A stretch of 17,321 nucleotides of DNA from an uncultured Clostridia bacterium (GTDB lineage: Bacteria; Bacillota; Clostridia; TANB77; CAG-508). Below are positions 6,172-13,415 of the stretch, piece after piece. The stretch is from assembly GCA_934122125.1 (NCBI GenBank), contig CAKOVW010000026.1, positions 1 to 17,321 of the forward strand. The letters are read 5' to 3'. The notes below the pieces were generated by a model. It was not told where the DNA came from and did not search any database. It saw only the letters and a program-made list of their open reading frames with translations. Every line of letters begins with the position of its first letter. Positions within the stretch are counted from its first letter, which is position 1. The position numbers were made by a program, and so were the translations under genes.

Positions 6172-7926
6172 TTATTCTAATTCTTCAGCTGAAAGTTGTG
6201 ATAATGCAATTTGTTTATACACTTCACAATTTTGCATAAGTTCTTTATGAGTTCCTTTTCCTGCAATTTTTCCATCATCTAACACAATTATTTTGTCTGC
6301 ATTTAAAACTGTATTTATTCTTTGTGCAACTATAATTACTGTTTTATTTTGTGTTTTTTCTGCTAATGCTTCTCTTAATTTTGCATCAGTTTTATAGTCA
6401 AGTGCTGAAAAGCTATCGTCAAAAACAAATATTTCTGGGTCTTTTGCAACTGCTCTTGCAATAGATAAACGTTGTTTTTGTCCACCAGATACATTGCTTC
6501 CACCTTGTGCAATTTCAGATTTATATTTATCATTTTTAGTGTCAATAAACTCTGTTGCTTGTGCTATTTCTGCTGCTAATTTCATTTGGTCATCTGACAT
6601 ATTTTCATCACTATATTTTATATTACTTTCTATTGTACCAGAGAATAATACTCCTTTTTGTGGTACAAAGCCTATTACACTTCTTAATTCTTTTTGAGTA
6701 ACATCTTTAATGTTTACTCCGTCAATTAGTATTTCACCTTTTGTAGCATCATAAAAACGGGGTATTAAATTTACAACTGTAGATTTGCCGCTTCCTGTAC
6801 TTCCTATAATTGCTGTAGTTTTTCCTGGTTCTGCTGTAAAGTCAATATCACATAATATTGGTTCATCTGCATCAGGGTATTGGAAAGTAACATTTTTAAA
6901 TTCTACTATTCCTTTTTTGCTTTCATCAAAATGTTTTGGATTTTGTGGGTCTTTTATACTATTGTCTTTTTCTAATACTTCATTAATACGTTTTGCAGAT
7001 ACACTTGCTCTTGGAAGTATAATTGAAATCATTGAAATCATTAAAAATGCCATTACAATTTGCATTGTATATTGTATAAATGCCATAATATCTCCAACTT
7101 GAATTGCATTTATATCTACATTTTTTGCTCCTACCCAAATTATCAATAAAGTAACAAGGTTCATTACAAGCATTAAAAATGGCATCATTAGGTTCATTGC
7201 ATTGTTAACAAACATAAAATTTTTCATTAAGTTTTTATTTGCTGTTTCAAATCTAGCTTCTTCTTTTTTCTCTGTATTAAAAGCTCTAATTACTGGTATG
7301 CCTGTAAGCATTTCTCTTGATACCAAGTTTAGTTTATCAACTAGTTCTTGCATTTTTTTGAATTTTGGCATTGCTACTATAAATAATAGCAATACTACTA
7401 ATAACACTGAGCCAAGTGCAACTCCTATTATCCAAGCCATTGGGTTTTGTTTTAAAGCTATAACTTTAAATAATCCACCTATACCAATTATAGGGGCATA
7501 AACAATTACCCTAAACATCATTGATACTACGTTTTGTATTTGTTGAATGTCGTTTGTACTACGTGTTATTAAAGATGCTGTTGAAAATTCTTTAAATTCG
7601 CTAATTGAAAATCCTAATATCTTTTTAAATATTTTTTCTCTTAAATTTTTTCCAAGTTTGGCTCCAACACGAGATGACAAAAACATTACTGTAATACCAC
7701 ATACCATACTAACTGCTGCTACAGCTAGCATTTTTAGTCCCTCTATCCAAATATATTGGCTTTGATAGTTATTTGGATCAACTATTGCCTCTGTTATTCC
7801 ATTGTTTACAATTCTTGTTATGTAATCTGGTAGTGCTAAGTCCGCATATGCTTGAATTGCAAGTAATATAACTATTAAGACTACTGCTACCCATGATTGT
7901 TTTAAGTTTTTTAATATTTTAAGCAT
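6172..7926 (-). CDS. ABC exporter half-transporter, degenerate-site subunit (MdlA-like)
   Basis: This 584-residue half-transporter has membrane helices from about residue 10 to 305 and a C-terminal nucleotide-binding domain. Walker A GSTGSGKS (375-382), Q423 and a canonical signature SGGQ (480-483) are intact. Walker B is VFDDS, with D504 where the catalytic glutamate belongs, and the H-loop position carries Q535 (VAQRINT) instead of histidine. Such substitutions mark the subunit that contributes the non-hydrolytic site in heterodimeric exporters; with the SQGQ signature of the partner it would form that degenerate site, while its own SGGQ would complete the active site of the partner. The ATG follows AGAGAGGAAG. 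It is the first gene of the ABC-ABC-VTT operon, behind a near-consensus promoter at 7969-7997. Confidence 0.95.
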   Translation of the reverse strand: MLKILKNLKQSWVAVVLIVILLAIQAYADLALPDYITRIVNNGITEAIVDPNNYQSQYIWIEGLKMLAVAAVSMVCGITVMFLSSRVGAKLGKNLREKIFKKILGFSISEFKEFSTASLITRSTNDIQQIQNVVSMMFRVIVYAPIIGIGGLFKVIALKQNPMAWIIGVALGSVLLVVLLLFIVAMPKFKKMQELVDKLNLVSREMLTGIPVIRAFNTEKKEEARFETANKNLMKNFMFVNNAMNLMMPFLMLVMNLVTLLIIWVGAKNVDINAIQVGDIMAFIQYTMQIVMAFLMISMISIILPRASVSAKRINEVLEKDNSIKDPQNPKHFDESKKGIVEFKNVTFQYPDADEPILCDIDFTAEPGKTTAIIGSTGSGKSTVVNLIPRFYDATKGEILIDGVNIKDVTQKELRSVIGFVPQKGVLFSGTIESNIKYSDENMSDDQMKLAAEIAQATEFIDTKNDKYKSEIAQGGSNVSGGQKQRLSIARAVAKDPEIFVFDDSFSALDYKTDAKLREALAEKTQNKTVIIVAQRINTVLNADKIIVLDDGKIAGKGTHKELMQNCEVYKQIALSQLSAEELE

Positions 7927-7944
7927 TTAATTTTCTTCCTCTCT

Positions 7945-7988
7945 AAAAAAAATAGCATCGTGCCATATATTATACATGACATAATGCT
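7945..7988 (-). terminator. Stem-loop with T-run before the ABC operon (fmt terminator and/or promoter overlap)
   Basis: On the minus strand AGCAT (7984-7988) pairs with ATGCT (7954-7958), and inside it TGTCAT pairs with ATGGCA including one G-U, followed by eight T (7945-7952). It looks like a terminator for the sortase-priA-def-fmt transcript. The -10 of the ABC promoter lies in its loop. Confidence 0.5.
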
Positions 7989-7997
7989 TTTTGTTAA
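7969..7997 (-). promoter_or_regulatory. Putative sigma-A promoter of the ABC-ABC-VTT operon
   Basis: On the minus strand, TTAACA (7992-7997) and a perfect TATAAT (7969-7974) are 17 bases apart. The start would fall near 7962, giving a leader of about 35 bases. The -10 is flanked by TGTCAT/ATGGCA inverted repeats, a possible operator. Confidence 0.6.
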
Positions 7998-8029
7998 CAT
8001 TTTTCACATAATTTTTACATTTCTTTAGA

Positions 8030-8066
8030 AAGTGTGCCAATGTGGACGGAGAATTTTGGCACACTT
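8030..8066 (-). repeat. Single REP-like unit abutting the fmt stop codon
   Basis: This 37-base unit matches the arms of the 2893-3004 element (AAGTGTGCCAATG, GGACGGAGAATTTT, GCACACTT). Its own ends are 11-bp inverted repeats, AAGTGTGCCAA with TTGGCACACTT. It begins directly at the base after the fmt TAA in transcription order. The stem is followed only by TTTCT on the minus strand, so it may act as a weak terminator or a 3' stabiliser. Confidence 0.8.
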
Positions 8067-9053
8067 TTATTCTAATATACTTCCTGCTTGGATGTTGTTT
8101 CCTCTTAGGAATTCTGCGGTGCTCATTCTTTTTGCGTTTTCTGCTTGTATTTCTAGTATTTGTAGTATTCCTTGTTTGGCTTTGATAAATAGCCCTTGTT
8201 TTGGGTTTGTAAATAATATTGTTCCTGCTTCCAAGTCATTTAGTTTGTATTCATATTCTTTTAGTTCAGGAAATGTATTTAATAATTCTTGTTCAGACAT
8301 TAGTTTTGCTTTCCAGAATTTTAGCTTTTTACCATCTAAAAATGTATATGCTCCCATTATTGGGTTCAAGCCTCTAATTAGATTTTTAATTTGTTCTGCT
8401 GTTTGGTTTTGCCAGTCTATTTTTGCCATTTCTTTGCTAAGCATTGGAGCCATTGTAAAATCTTCTCCTTGTTTTTCTCTTGGTGCTTTTCCTTGTTCTA
8501 TCAAGTCAAGAGTTTTTACTAATAGTTCTCCTCCAATTTTTGTTAGTCTATTCCAAAGTTCTCCTGTTGTTTCATCTTCTCCTATTTCTACTTCTTGTTT
8601 TAAAATCATATCTCCTGTGTCCATTCCTGCATCCATATACATTGTGGTAATTCCTGTTGTTTTATCTCCATTTAAAACTGCCCATTGTATTGGGGCTGCT
8701 CCTCTGTATTTAGGTAATAGTGAACCATGTACATTTATGCAGCCTAATTTTGGAATATCTAGCAACTCTTGTGGTAATATTTTTCCATATGCTACAACAC
8801 ATATTATATCTGGTTTTAGAGCTTTCATTTGCTCTATAAATTCTGTGTTGTTTCTTACTTTTTCAGGTTGATATATTTTCAAACCATTTTCTAAAGCATA
8901 TTGTTTTACTGGTGATGCTATCATTTTCATTCCTCTGCCTTGAGGTTTGTCAGGATTTGTTACAACTGCTAATATGTTATGTTTTGCTTCTACTAAGCAT
9001 TTAAGACTTTCTTTTGCAAAATCTGGTGTTCCCATAAATATAATATTAAGCAT
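8067..9053 (-). CDS. fmt: Methionyl-tRNA formyltransferase
   Basis: The enzyme transfers a formyl group from 10-formyltetrahydrofolate to initiator Met-tRNA in the cytoplasm. The 328-residue protein begins MLNIIFMGTPDFAKESL and shows the PDKPQGRG loop (34-41), the formyltransferase core NVHGSLLPKYRG (107-118, with N107 and H109 at the catalytic positions) and MDTGD with D145. The C-terminal tRNA-binding domain follows (LIRGLNPIMGAYTF onward). The length is typical. The ATG follows AGGAGG with 8 bases spacing; the stop codon of def overlaps that site, 11 bases upstream, so def and fmt are coupled. The order priA-def-fmt is conserved in many Firmicutes. A REP-like unit touches its stop codon. 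Confidence 0.97.
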   Translation of the reverse strand: MLNIIFMGTPDFAKESLKCLVEAKHNILAVVTNPDKPQGRGMKMIASPVKQYALENGLKIYQPEKVRNNTEFIEQMKALKPDIICVVAYGKILPQELLDIPKLGCINVHGSLLPKYRGAAPIQWAVLNGDKTTGITTMYMDAGMDTGDMILKQEVEIGEDETTGELWNRLTKIGGELLVKTLDLIEQGKAPREKQGEDFTMAPMLSKEMAKIDWQNQTAEQIKNLIRGLNPIMGAYTFLDGKKLKFWKAKLMSEQELLNTFPELKEYEYKLNDLEAGTILFTNPKQGLFIKAKQGILQILEIQAENAKRMSTAEFLRGNNIQAGSILE

Positions 9054-9064
9054 TTACATTCCTC

Positions 9065-9553
9065 CTATTTTTGCTCTTCTGGTGTTGAATACTCTAATGT
9101 ACCTGGAATGACTTTGTCTATAAATAATATTCCTTCCAAGTGGTCTATTTCGTGGGCTATTGCTTGTGCTAACAAGCCTTCTCCTTCTATTTTTATTTTT
9201 TCTCCATTTTCGTTTAAGGCTTCCATTACTACTTTTTCTGGTCTTATTACTTTACCAAACTGATTTGGAAAACTTAGGCAACCTTCTTCTACTTCTTGTG
9301 TTCCTTTTTCTTCTACTATTTTAGGATTTACTAATTTAATTGGTCCTTTTTCGTCATACAAATCAATTACTACTAGCCTTTTTAATATTCCTATTTGTGG
9401 AGCTGCTAAGCCTACTCCATCATATTTGTGCATAGTTTCAACCATGTCGTCTAATATTTCTCTTATTTTATCGTCAACTATTTCTACTTCTCTTGATTTT
9501 TTTCTTAGTATTTCGTCTGTTGTTTGTCTTATTATCCTTATTGCCAAAGTCAT
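9065..9553 (-). CDS. def: Peptide deformylase
   Basis: This metalloenzyme removes the N-formyl group from nascent proteins, the counterpart of fmt next door. All three family motifs are present in its 162 residues: GVGLAAPQIG (46-55), EGCLS (90-94, with metal ligand C92) and HEIDH (134-138, with two histidine ligands and the catalytic glutamate). The C-terminus is short, as in the small type 1 and Gram-positive enzymes; I did not try to subtype it. The start MTLAIRIIRQ agrees with the family, although AGGGGG is only 2 bases from the ATG, closer than usual. The 168 bases upstream, to priA, hold a long stem-loop. Confidence 0.96.
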   Translation of the reverse strand: MTLAIRIIRQTTDEILRKKSREVEIVDDKIREILDDMVETMHKYDGVGLAAPQIGILKRLVVIDLYDEKGPIKLVNPKIVEEKGTQEVEEGCLSFPNQFGKVIRPEKVVMEALNENGEKIKIEGEGLLAQAIAHEIDHLEGILFIDKVIPGTLEYSTPEEQK

Positions 9554-9629
9554 TTCCCCCTATTCTAATTTTTATCTCTCCCTATTAATTTAAATGTTAA
9601 TTTTTAAAAGAATTAGTATATTGCGCGGA

Positions 9630-9691
9630 AAAGTGTATTAAAAAGGCAAGGGCGCATACGCCTGTATGTAACCGCGTTTTTAATGCACTTT
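9630..9691. repeat. Long stem-loop / possible miniature inverted-repeat element between priA and def
   Basis: AAAGTGTATTAAAAA (9630-9644) pairs with TTTTTAATGCACTTT (9677-9691) over 15 bp with one G-U. The 32-base GC-rich loop holds a nested GGCG-CATA-CGCC hairpin (9651-9662). Base composition is much richer in G+C than its surroundings. It could act as a terminator after priA (T-rich arm on both strands) or be a mobile repeat; only one copy lies in this window. Confidence 0.6.
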
Positions 9692-9721
9692 GACAAAGCA
9701 AGATGCTGATTATTTTAAAAA

Positions 9722-11974
9722 TTACAGCCAGTTATTTGGATTTAAATCAACACTAACTCTGTTAATATTATTCTTTCCTTCTTTTGTTTGTCCATATTCA
9801 TTCAGCATATCGTTTATCAAATTGATTGTTTCATCACCAAATTTACATTTAATAATTATACGAAAACGATATTTGTTTTTTATTTTGTCTACTGGTGCTG
9901 GCATTCCTTTATATAACATTATTCCTAAATTCTCAGTAATTACTCTGTTTTTTAAGTATTTGTGTAATTGCTCTGTTATTTTAAATGCTGACATTTGGTT
10001 TTCTGAACTAACACCAACTACTATTATATCGCAAAATGGTGGATATTTCAATTGTTTTCTTAACATAATCTCTGTATCGTAAAACAATTTATAATCTTGC
10101 TTTTTAGCACATTCTATACTAAAGTTGTCAGGGTTATATGTTTGTATTATTACCCTACCTTGTGTTTCTTCTCTTCCTGCTCTACCAGCCACCTGTGTTA
10201 GTATTTGAAATGTTCTTTCTGTTGCTCTAAAATCATCTATGTTTAAACTACTATCTGCTGCAATAACTCCTACTAAAGTAACATTTGGAAAATGGTGTCC
10301 TTTTACTACCATTTGTGTTCCTATTAAAATATCTATGTTTTCATTTTTGAATTTGTTTAATATTTCTTCATGTGAATTCTTTTTAGTTACTGTGTCCACA
10401 TCCATACGAATTGTTGTTGCTTCTGGAAATAGTAAGTTTATTTGTTCTTCTAATTTTTGTGTACCAGCTCCAAAGTATTTGATATTTTTACTATGACATT
10501 GTGGGCATTCTTTTGCTATTTCTTCCTCATACCCACAATAATGGCACTTTAGCTTTTTGTTACTTGCATGATATGTTAATGTAATATCACAGTTCTTGCA
10601 TTTTATGGTATGTCCGCAATCTCTACACATTACAAAGGTCGAGAAACCTCTACGGTTTAAAAATAGTATTGTTTGTTTATGATTTTTTAAGTTTTCTTTT
10701 ATTGCTTGGTGCAACTTTCCACTAATCATAGATTTATTGCCTTGTTCTAATTCGTGCCTCAAATCTACTACTTCCACTTCTGGTAGGCTAGCATTATTAG
10801 CCCTTTTGGTTAATTCTAATAATTCTATTTCACCATTTTGTGATTTATAATATGTATCTAAGTCAGGAGTAGCACTTCCTTCTACCAAACATATGCTGTT
10901 TTCTTTTGCTAAATATCTAGCAATTTCTCTAGTATGATATTTGGGTGTAGTTTCTGATTTATATGATTGGTCATGTTCTTCATCTATTATTATTAAACCT
11001 AAATCTTGTATTGGAGCAAATATTGCTGAACGTGCTCCTATTACAATTTTAGCTTCTCCTCTTTTTATTTTGTTCCATTGGTCATATCTTTCTCCTACTG
11101 ATAGTTTGCTATGTAATACTGCAATGTTTTCTTCTCCAAAACGTGCTATAAATCTATCTACTGTTTGTGGTGTTAATGATATTTCTGGAACTAACATAAG
11201 GCTTGATTTTCCTAAGTTTAATACCTTATCTATTAGTTGCAAATATATTTCTGTTTTTCCTGAACCAGTTACTCCAAATAATAGAAATTCAGAATTAAAC
11301 TGGTCATCAATTGCGTCTGCTACTGCATTATATGCTTTACTCTGTTCATCATTTAGTTTAAGTGGTTTGTCCCTATTTATTGTTTTGTGTAAAAAAGGAT
11401 TTCTTTCTACCTGTTTTTCTACTATCTCTATATATCCATTTTTTTGTAAAGTATTTAATACAGCTTTGCTTACATCTGCAAATGTTTCTAAGTCTGATAT
11501 TATTACTCCCTCATTGTCTATTAAAAATTCCAATGCTCTTATTTGTTTTTCTGATTTAATAATTTTATTTTCTATTTCTTGTTGTATTTGTTCTGCATCT
11601 TTTTTTAAATATATAAAGTTTGCATTTTTTTCTTTTACTCTATTTTCTACTACTTTTGTAGTAGTTCCTGGTGGTAACATTAGTTTTATACAGTCTGATA
11701 CATTGCAAAAGTATCTTTTAGCCATCCAATTTGCAAGTTTTATATTTTTCTCATCTAAATAGTTTCCATTTACAGTAATAATTTCTTTTACTTTATATTG
11801 AGAAGTTTCTTTAATATTAACTACAAAGCCTTCGTCTAGTTCTTTTCTATTTGAAAAGGGTACAAGAACTCTAGCACCTAAATTTATTTTAGGTGCTAAG
11901 TTCTCTGGTATTTGGTAATCAAATACTTTATTTAATTGCTTTGCATTACTATTTAGTATAACTTCTGCTATCAT
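9722..11974 (-). CDS. priA: Primosomal protein N' (PriA replication-restart helicase)
   Basis: PriA recognises stalled or repaired forks and loads the replicative helicase. The 750-residue protein has the N-terminal 3'-end-binding domain, Walker A GVTGSGKT (234-241), the DEEH helicase box (331-334), a zinc-binding insertion with four CxxC pairs (cysteines from about 450 to 493) and the motif VI region QVAGRAGRE (near 600). The C-terminal domain continues to the end. The length fits Firmicute PriA. The ATG follows AGAGGAAAA. It starts 9 bases after the sortase stop codon, so the two genes are probably co-transcribed; def and fmt follow after the structured 168-base spacer. Confidence 0.97.
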   Translation of the reverse strand: MIAEVILNSNAKQLNKVFDYQIPENLAPKINLGARVLVPFSNRKELDEGFVVNIKETSQYKVKEIITVNGNYLDEKNIKLANWMAKRYFCNVSDCIKLMLPPGTTTKVVENRVKEKNANFIYLKKDAEQIQQEIENKIIKSEKQIRALEFLIDNEGVIISDLETFADVSKAVLNTLQKNGYIEIVEKQVERNPFLHKTINRDKPLKLNDEQSKAYNAVADAIDDQFNSEFLLFGVTGSGKTEIYLQLIDKVLNLGKSSLMLVPEISLTPQTVDRFIARFGEENIAVLHSKLSVGERYDQWNKIKRGEAKIVIGARSAIFAPIQDLGLIIIDEEHDQSYKSETTPKYHTREIARYLAKENSICLVEGSATPDLDTYYKSQNGEIELLELTKRANNASLPEVEVVDLRHELEQGNKSMISGKLHQAIKENLKNHKQTILFLNRRGFSTFVMCRDCGHTIKCKNCDITLTYHASNKKLKCHYCGYEEEIAKECPQCHSKNIKYFGAGTQKLEEQINLLFPEATTIRMDVDTVTKKNSHEEILNKFKNENIDILIGTQMVVKGHHFPNVTLVGVIAADSSLNIDDFRATERTFQILTQVAGRAGREETQGRVIIQTYNPDNFSIECAKKQDYKLFYDTEIMLRKQLKYPPFCDIIVVGVSSENQMSAFKITEQLHKYLKNRVITENLGIMLYKGMPAPVDKIKNKYRFRIIIKCKFGDETINLINDMLNEYGQTKEGKNNINRVSVDLNPNNWL

Positions 11975-11983
11975 TTTTCCTCT

Positions 11984-12769
11984 TTACTTTACTTTTTTGG
12001 CTACTACTGCAAATCTTCCATCTTCTACATGGTAATCACATGTAGATAACGTAATCAATTGTTCTCCATATGTAGCTGTATCTTCTATTTTATACATTGA
12101 TAATTTTTTTATATTGTTTATGTAGTTATCAAATTCCGTTTTGGTTTTAGCATCTTTAAAGAAATAGTACTTAAATACATCTTGTTTTTTATAATATACT
12201 TGTGATTGAAATACTGCAATTACTTGATATGTACCAACTTCATTTAAAGTCGAAAATTCAAATGTTTTGTGTTCTTTATAAAAACTCTCTTTTTTATATT
12301 TAGTTAGTGTTTCAAACATCTGCTTTCCTTCACTTCTATGTCCATAAATCAAGAAATTTGCTGTTGGCTTTTCAATGCTACAATCTTTATCTAAAAAGAT
12401 ACTTCCTAATTCATTGTATTTCTTTTTGAAATTATGATTTATGTAATAATCATTATTATCTGTTTGTACTACTGGATAGTTAATGTTTGTATCTTCTATT
12501 TTTATCCAACCAACAATGTCATTATTTTCTTTCTTTAAGTCTGCAAGTTTCTCTAGCATCACCTTTTCAGCAGCTTCTTCTCCATTTTCATCTTTTGCAG
12601 TTTCAATATCATTTTCTATATCACTTGCTATATTATCTGTATCTTCTTTTTGGCTCCATTGTTGATAAAAGTGATATATTAAATATCCAGCTGAACCTAT
12701 TAAAATAATTGCAAAAATAGTTATTAAAACCATTTTTGTAGATTTTTGACTGTGTTTTTCTTTACTCAT
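11984..12769 (-). CDS. srtB: Class B sortase
   Basis: Sortases are membrane-anchored cysteine transpeptidases that attach surface proteins to peptidoglycan. The 261-residue protein has a short cytoplasmic N-terminus, one membrane helix (about residues 13-34), a charged linker, and a sortase barrel beginning at DIVGWIKIEDTNINYPVVQT. Catalytic residues are visible: H144 in IYGHR, C244 in TLSTC, and R252 in EDGR. The NINYPVVQ, NDYYINHNF and GSIFLD segments are typical of the class B family of Clostridia. Its sorting signal and substrates are not in the window. Start codon: ATG after GTGAGG. It heads a likely sortase-priA-def-fmt transcript. The joining of a surface enzyme to housekeeping genes appears positional, not functional. 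Confidence 0.92.
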   Translation of the reverse strand: MSKEKHSQKSTKMVLITIFAIILIGSAGYLIYHFYQQWSQKEDTDNIASDIENDIETAKDENGEEAAEKVMLEKLADLKKENNDIVGWIKIEDTNINYPVVQTDNNDYYINHNFKKKYNELGSIFLDKDCSIEKPTANFLIYGHRSEGKQMFETLTKYKKESFYKEHKTFEFSTLNEVGTYQVIAVFQSQVYYKKQDVFKYYFFKDAKTKTEFDNYINNIKKLSMYKIEDTATYGEQLITLSTCDYHVEDGRFAVVAKKVK

Positions 12770-12799
12770 TTTTACCTCACTTTACAAAATTCTATTAAG

Positions 12800-12827
12800 A
12801 TTTTATCACATATTTTTCCAAAGTAAA
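12800..12827 (-). promoter_or_regulatory. Putative promoter of the sortase-priA-def-fmt group
   Basis: On the minus strand, TTTACT (12822-12827) and TAAAAT (12800-12805) are 16 bases apart. It follows directly after the terminator stem at 12829-12854, leaving about 30 bases to the sortase ATG. Confidence 0.45.
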
Positions 12828-12828
12828 A

Positions 12829-12854
12829 GAGCAAAATTGAAACTAATTTTGCTC
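12829..12854 (-). terminator. Terminator of the TM2-DUF2752 pair
   Basis: GAGCAAAATT (12829-12838) and AATTTTGCTC (12845-12854) form a perfect 10-bp stem with a 6-base loop, followed on the minus strand by TTTTACTTT. The stop codon of the DUF2752 gene (12843-12845) lies in its loop. Confidence 0.7.
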
Positions 12855-13148
12855 TCGTTCTTTTTTAATGTATTTATACCATGTACTTAGGTATATTACT
12901 ATAGTCATTGGAAACACTATTACCACTTTATTATTATAGTTTAAGGCTGTGTTGAAATCCAGATGAAGCATTGCTAAAAATGCTCTGGTCATTCCACAAT
13001 TCCAGCATTCTTTTCCTAGTATTAGTTTATATATACACAAGTTTTCTAATATTGGACTATTAGTTGGTATTATATATAAAGCTGTTAAAAGGATAATATT
13101 AACTATAATAAATAAAATAATCTTAGTTGCTTTTGATTGGGTTTCCAT
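12843..13148 (-). CDS. DUF2752 membrane protein
   Basis: The 101-residue protein has an N-terminal membrane helix (about 9-27), the DUF2752 signature CWNCGMTRA (48-56; usual form CPxCGxTRA) followed by the HLDFNTALNYN helix, and a second C-terminal helix. The function of the family is unknown; the conserved CxxCGxTRA segment is thought to be membrane-associated. The ATG lies inside the end of the TM2 gene (26-base overlap), with no strong ribosome binding site (AAAG), which suggests translational coupling. TM2 and DUF2752 genes are often neighbours in bacteria. The last codons run into the terminator stem. Confidence 0.85.
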   Translation of the reverse strand: METQSKATKIILFIIVNIILLTALYIIPTNSPILENLCIYKLILGKECWNCGMTRAFLAMLHLDFNTALNYNNKVVIVFPMTIVIYLSTWYKYIKKEREQN

Positions 13149-13335
13149 CTTTATCTGTGAAACTTCCTGTTATAATCATGATAAGATCTATTAAAGTCCA
13201 GATTCCGCATCCACCTAAAGTGATTAATTGTAATATTCCTGTTCCTATTTTTCCAGCATAAAATCTGTGAACTCCAATTCCTCCAAGAAATATACATAAT
13301 AATAATGTTGTTAGCCAATCTTTTTCGCTTTTCAT
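13123..13335 (-). CDS. TM2-domain protein
   Basis: The 70-residue protein consists almost wholly of a TM2 domain (PF05154): two membrane helices joined by a short turn, with FLGGIGVHRFYAGKIGTGIL (16-35) as the first half and LGGCGIWTLIDLIMIITG (40-57) as the second, followed by a short polar tail. Function is not established. The ATG at 13333-13335 is 8 bases after AGGAGG; an upstream ATG at 13342-13344 directly touches the AGGAGG and is unlikely to be used. It overlaps the DUF2752 gene. The promoter region holds a perfect Spo0A-type box, so sporulation-linked control is possible. Confidence 0.88.
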   Translation of the reverse strand: MKSEKDWLTTLLLCIFLGGIGVHRFYAGKIGTGILQLITLGGCGIWTLIDLIMIITGSFTDKDGNPIKSN

Positions 13336-13358
13336 TTTACACATCCTCCTTAAAATAT

Positions 13359-13389
13359 ATTATGCTTATATAATATATTTTTTGTCGAA
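13359..13389 (-). promoter_or_regulatory. Candidate promoter with a perfect 0A box upstream of TM2-DUF2752
   Basis: On the minus strand, TCGACA (13383-13388) and CATAAT (13359-13364) are 18 bases apart, a modest sigma-A match. The plus strand reads TTTGTCGAA at 13381-13389; its core TGTCGAA equals the Spo0A box consensus at all seven positions and coincides with the -35. The -10 lies in a 10-bp AT palindrome (13354-13363 with 13370-13379), which could also be a weak terminator for spoIIQ. Confidence 0.5.
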
Positions 13390-13415
13390 TTTTGTAAATA
13401 GTCTTTTATGATTTT

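Noticed and set aside
8032..8871. Long plus-strand open frame (279 codons) opposite fmt
   Set aside because: It lies wholly antisense to an unmistakable fmt, starts inside the REP-like unit, has a low-complexity Ser/Phe/Cys-rich translation and no ribosome binding site; it is a shadow of AT-rich coding sequence.
10941..11762. Long plus-strand open frame (273 codons) opposite priA
   Set aside because: It is antisense to conserved PriA domains and reads as Ser/Ile/Phe-rich non-protein-like sequence.
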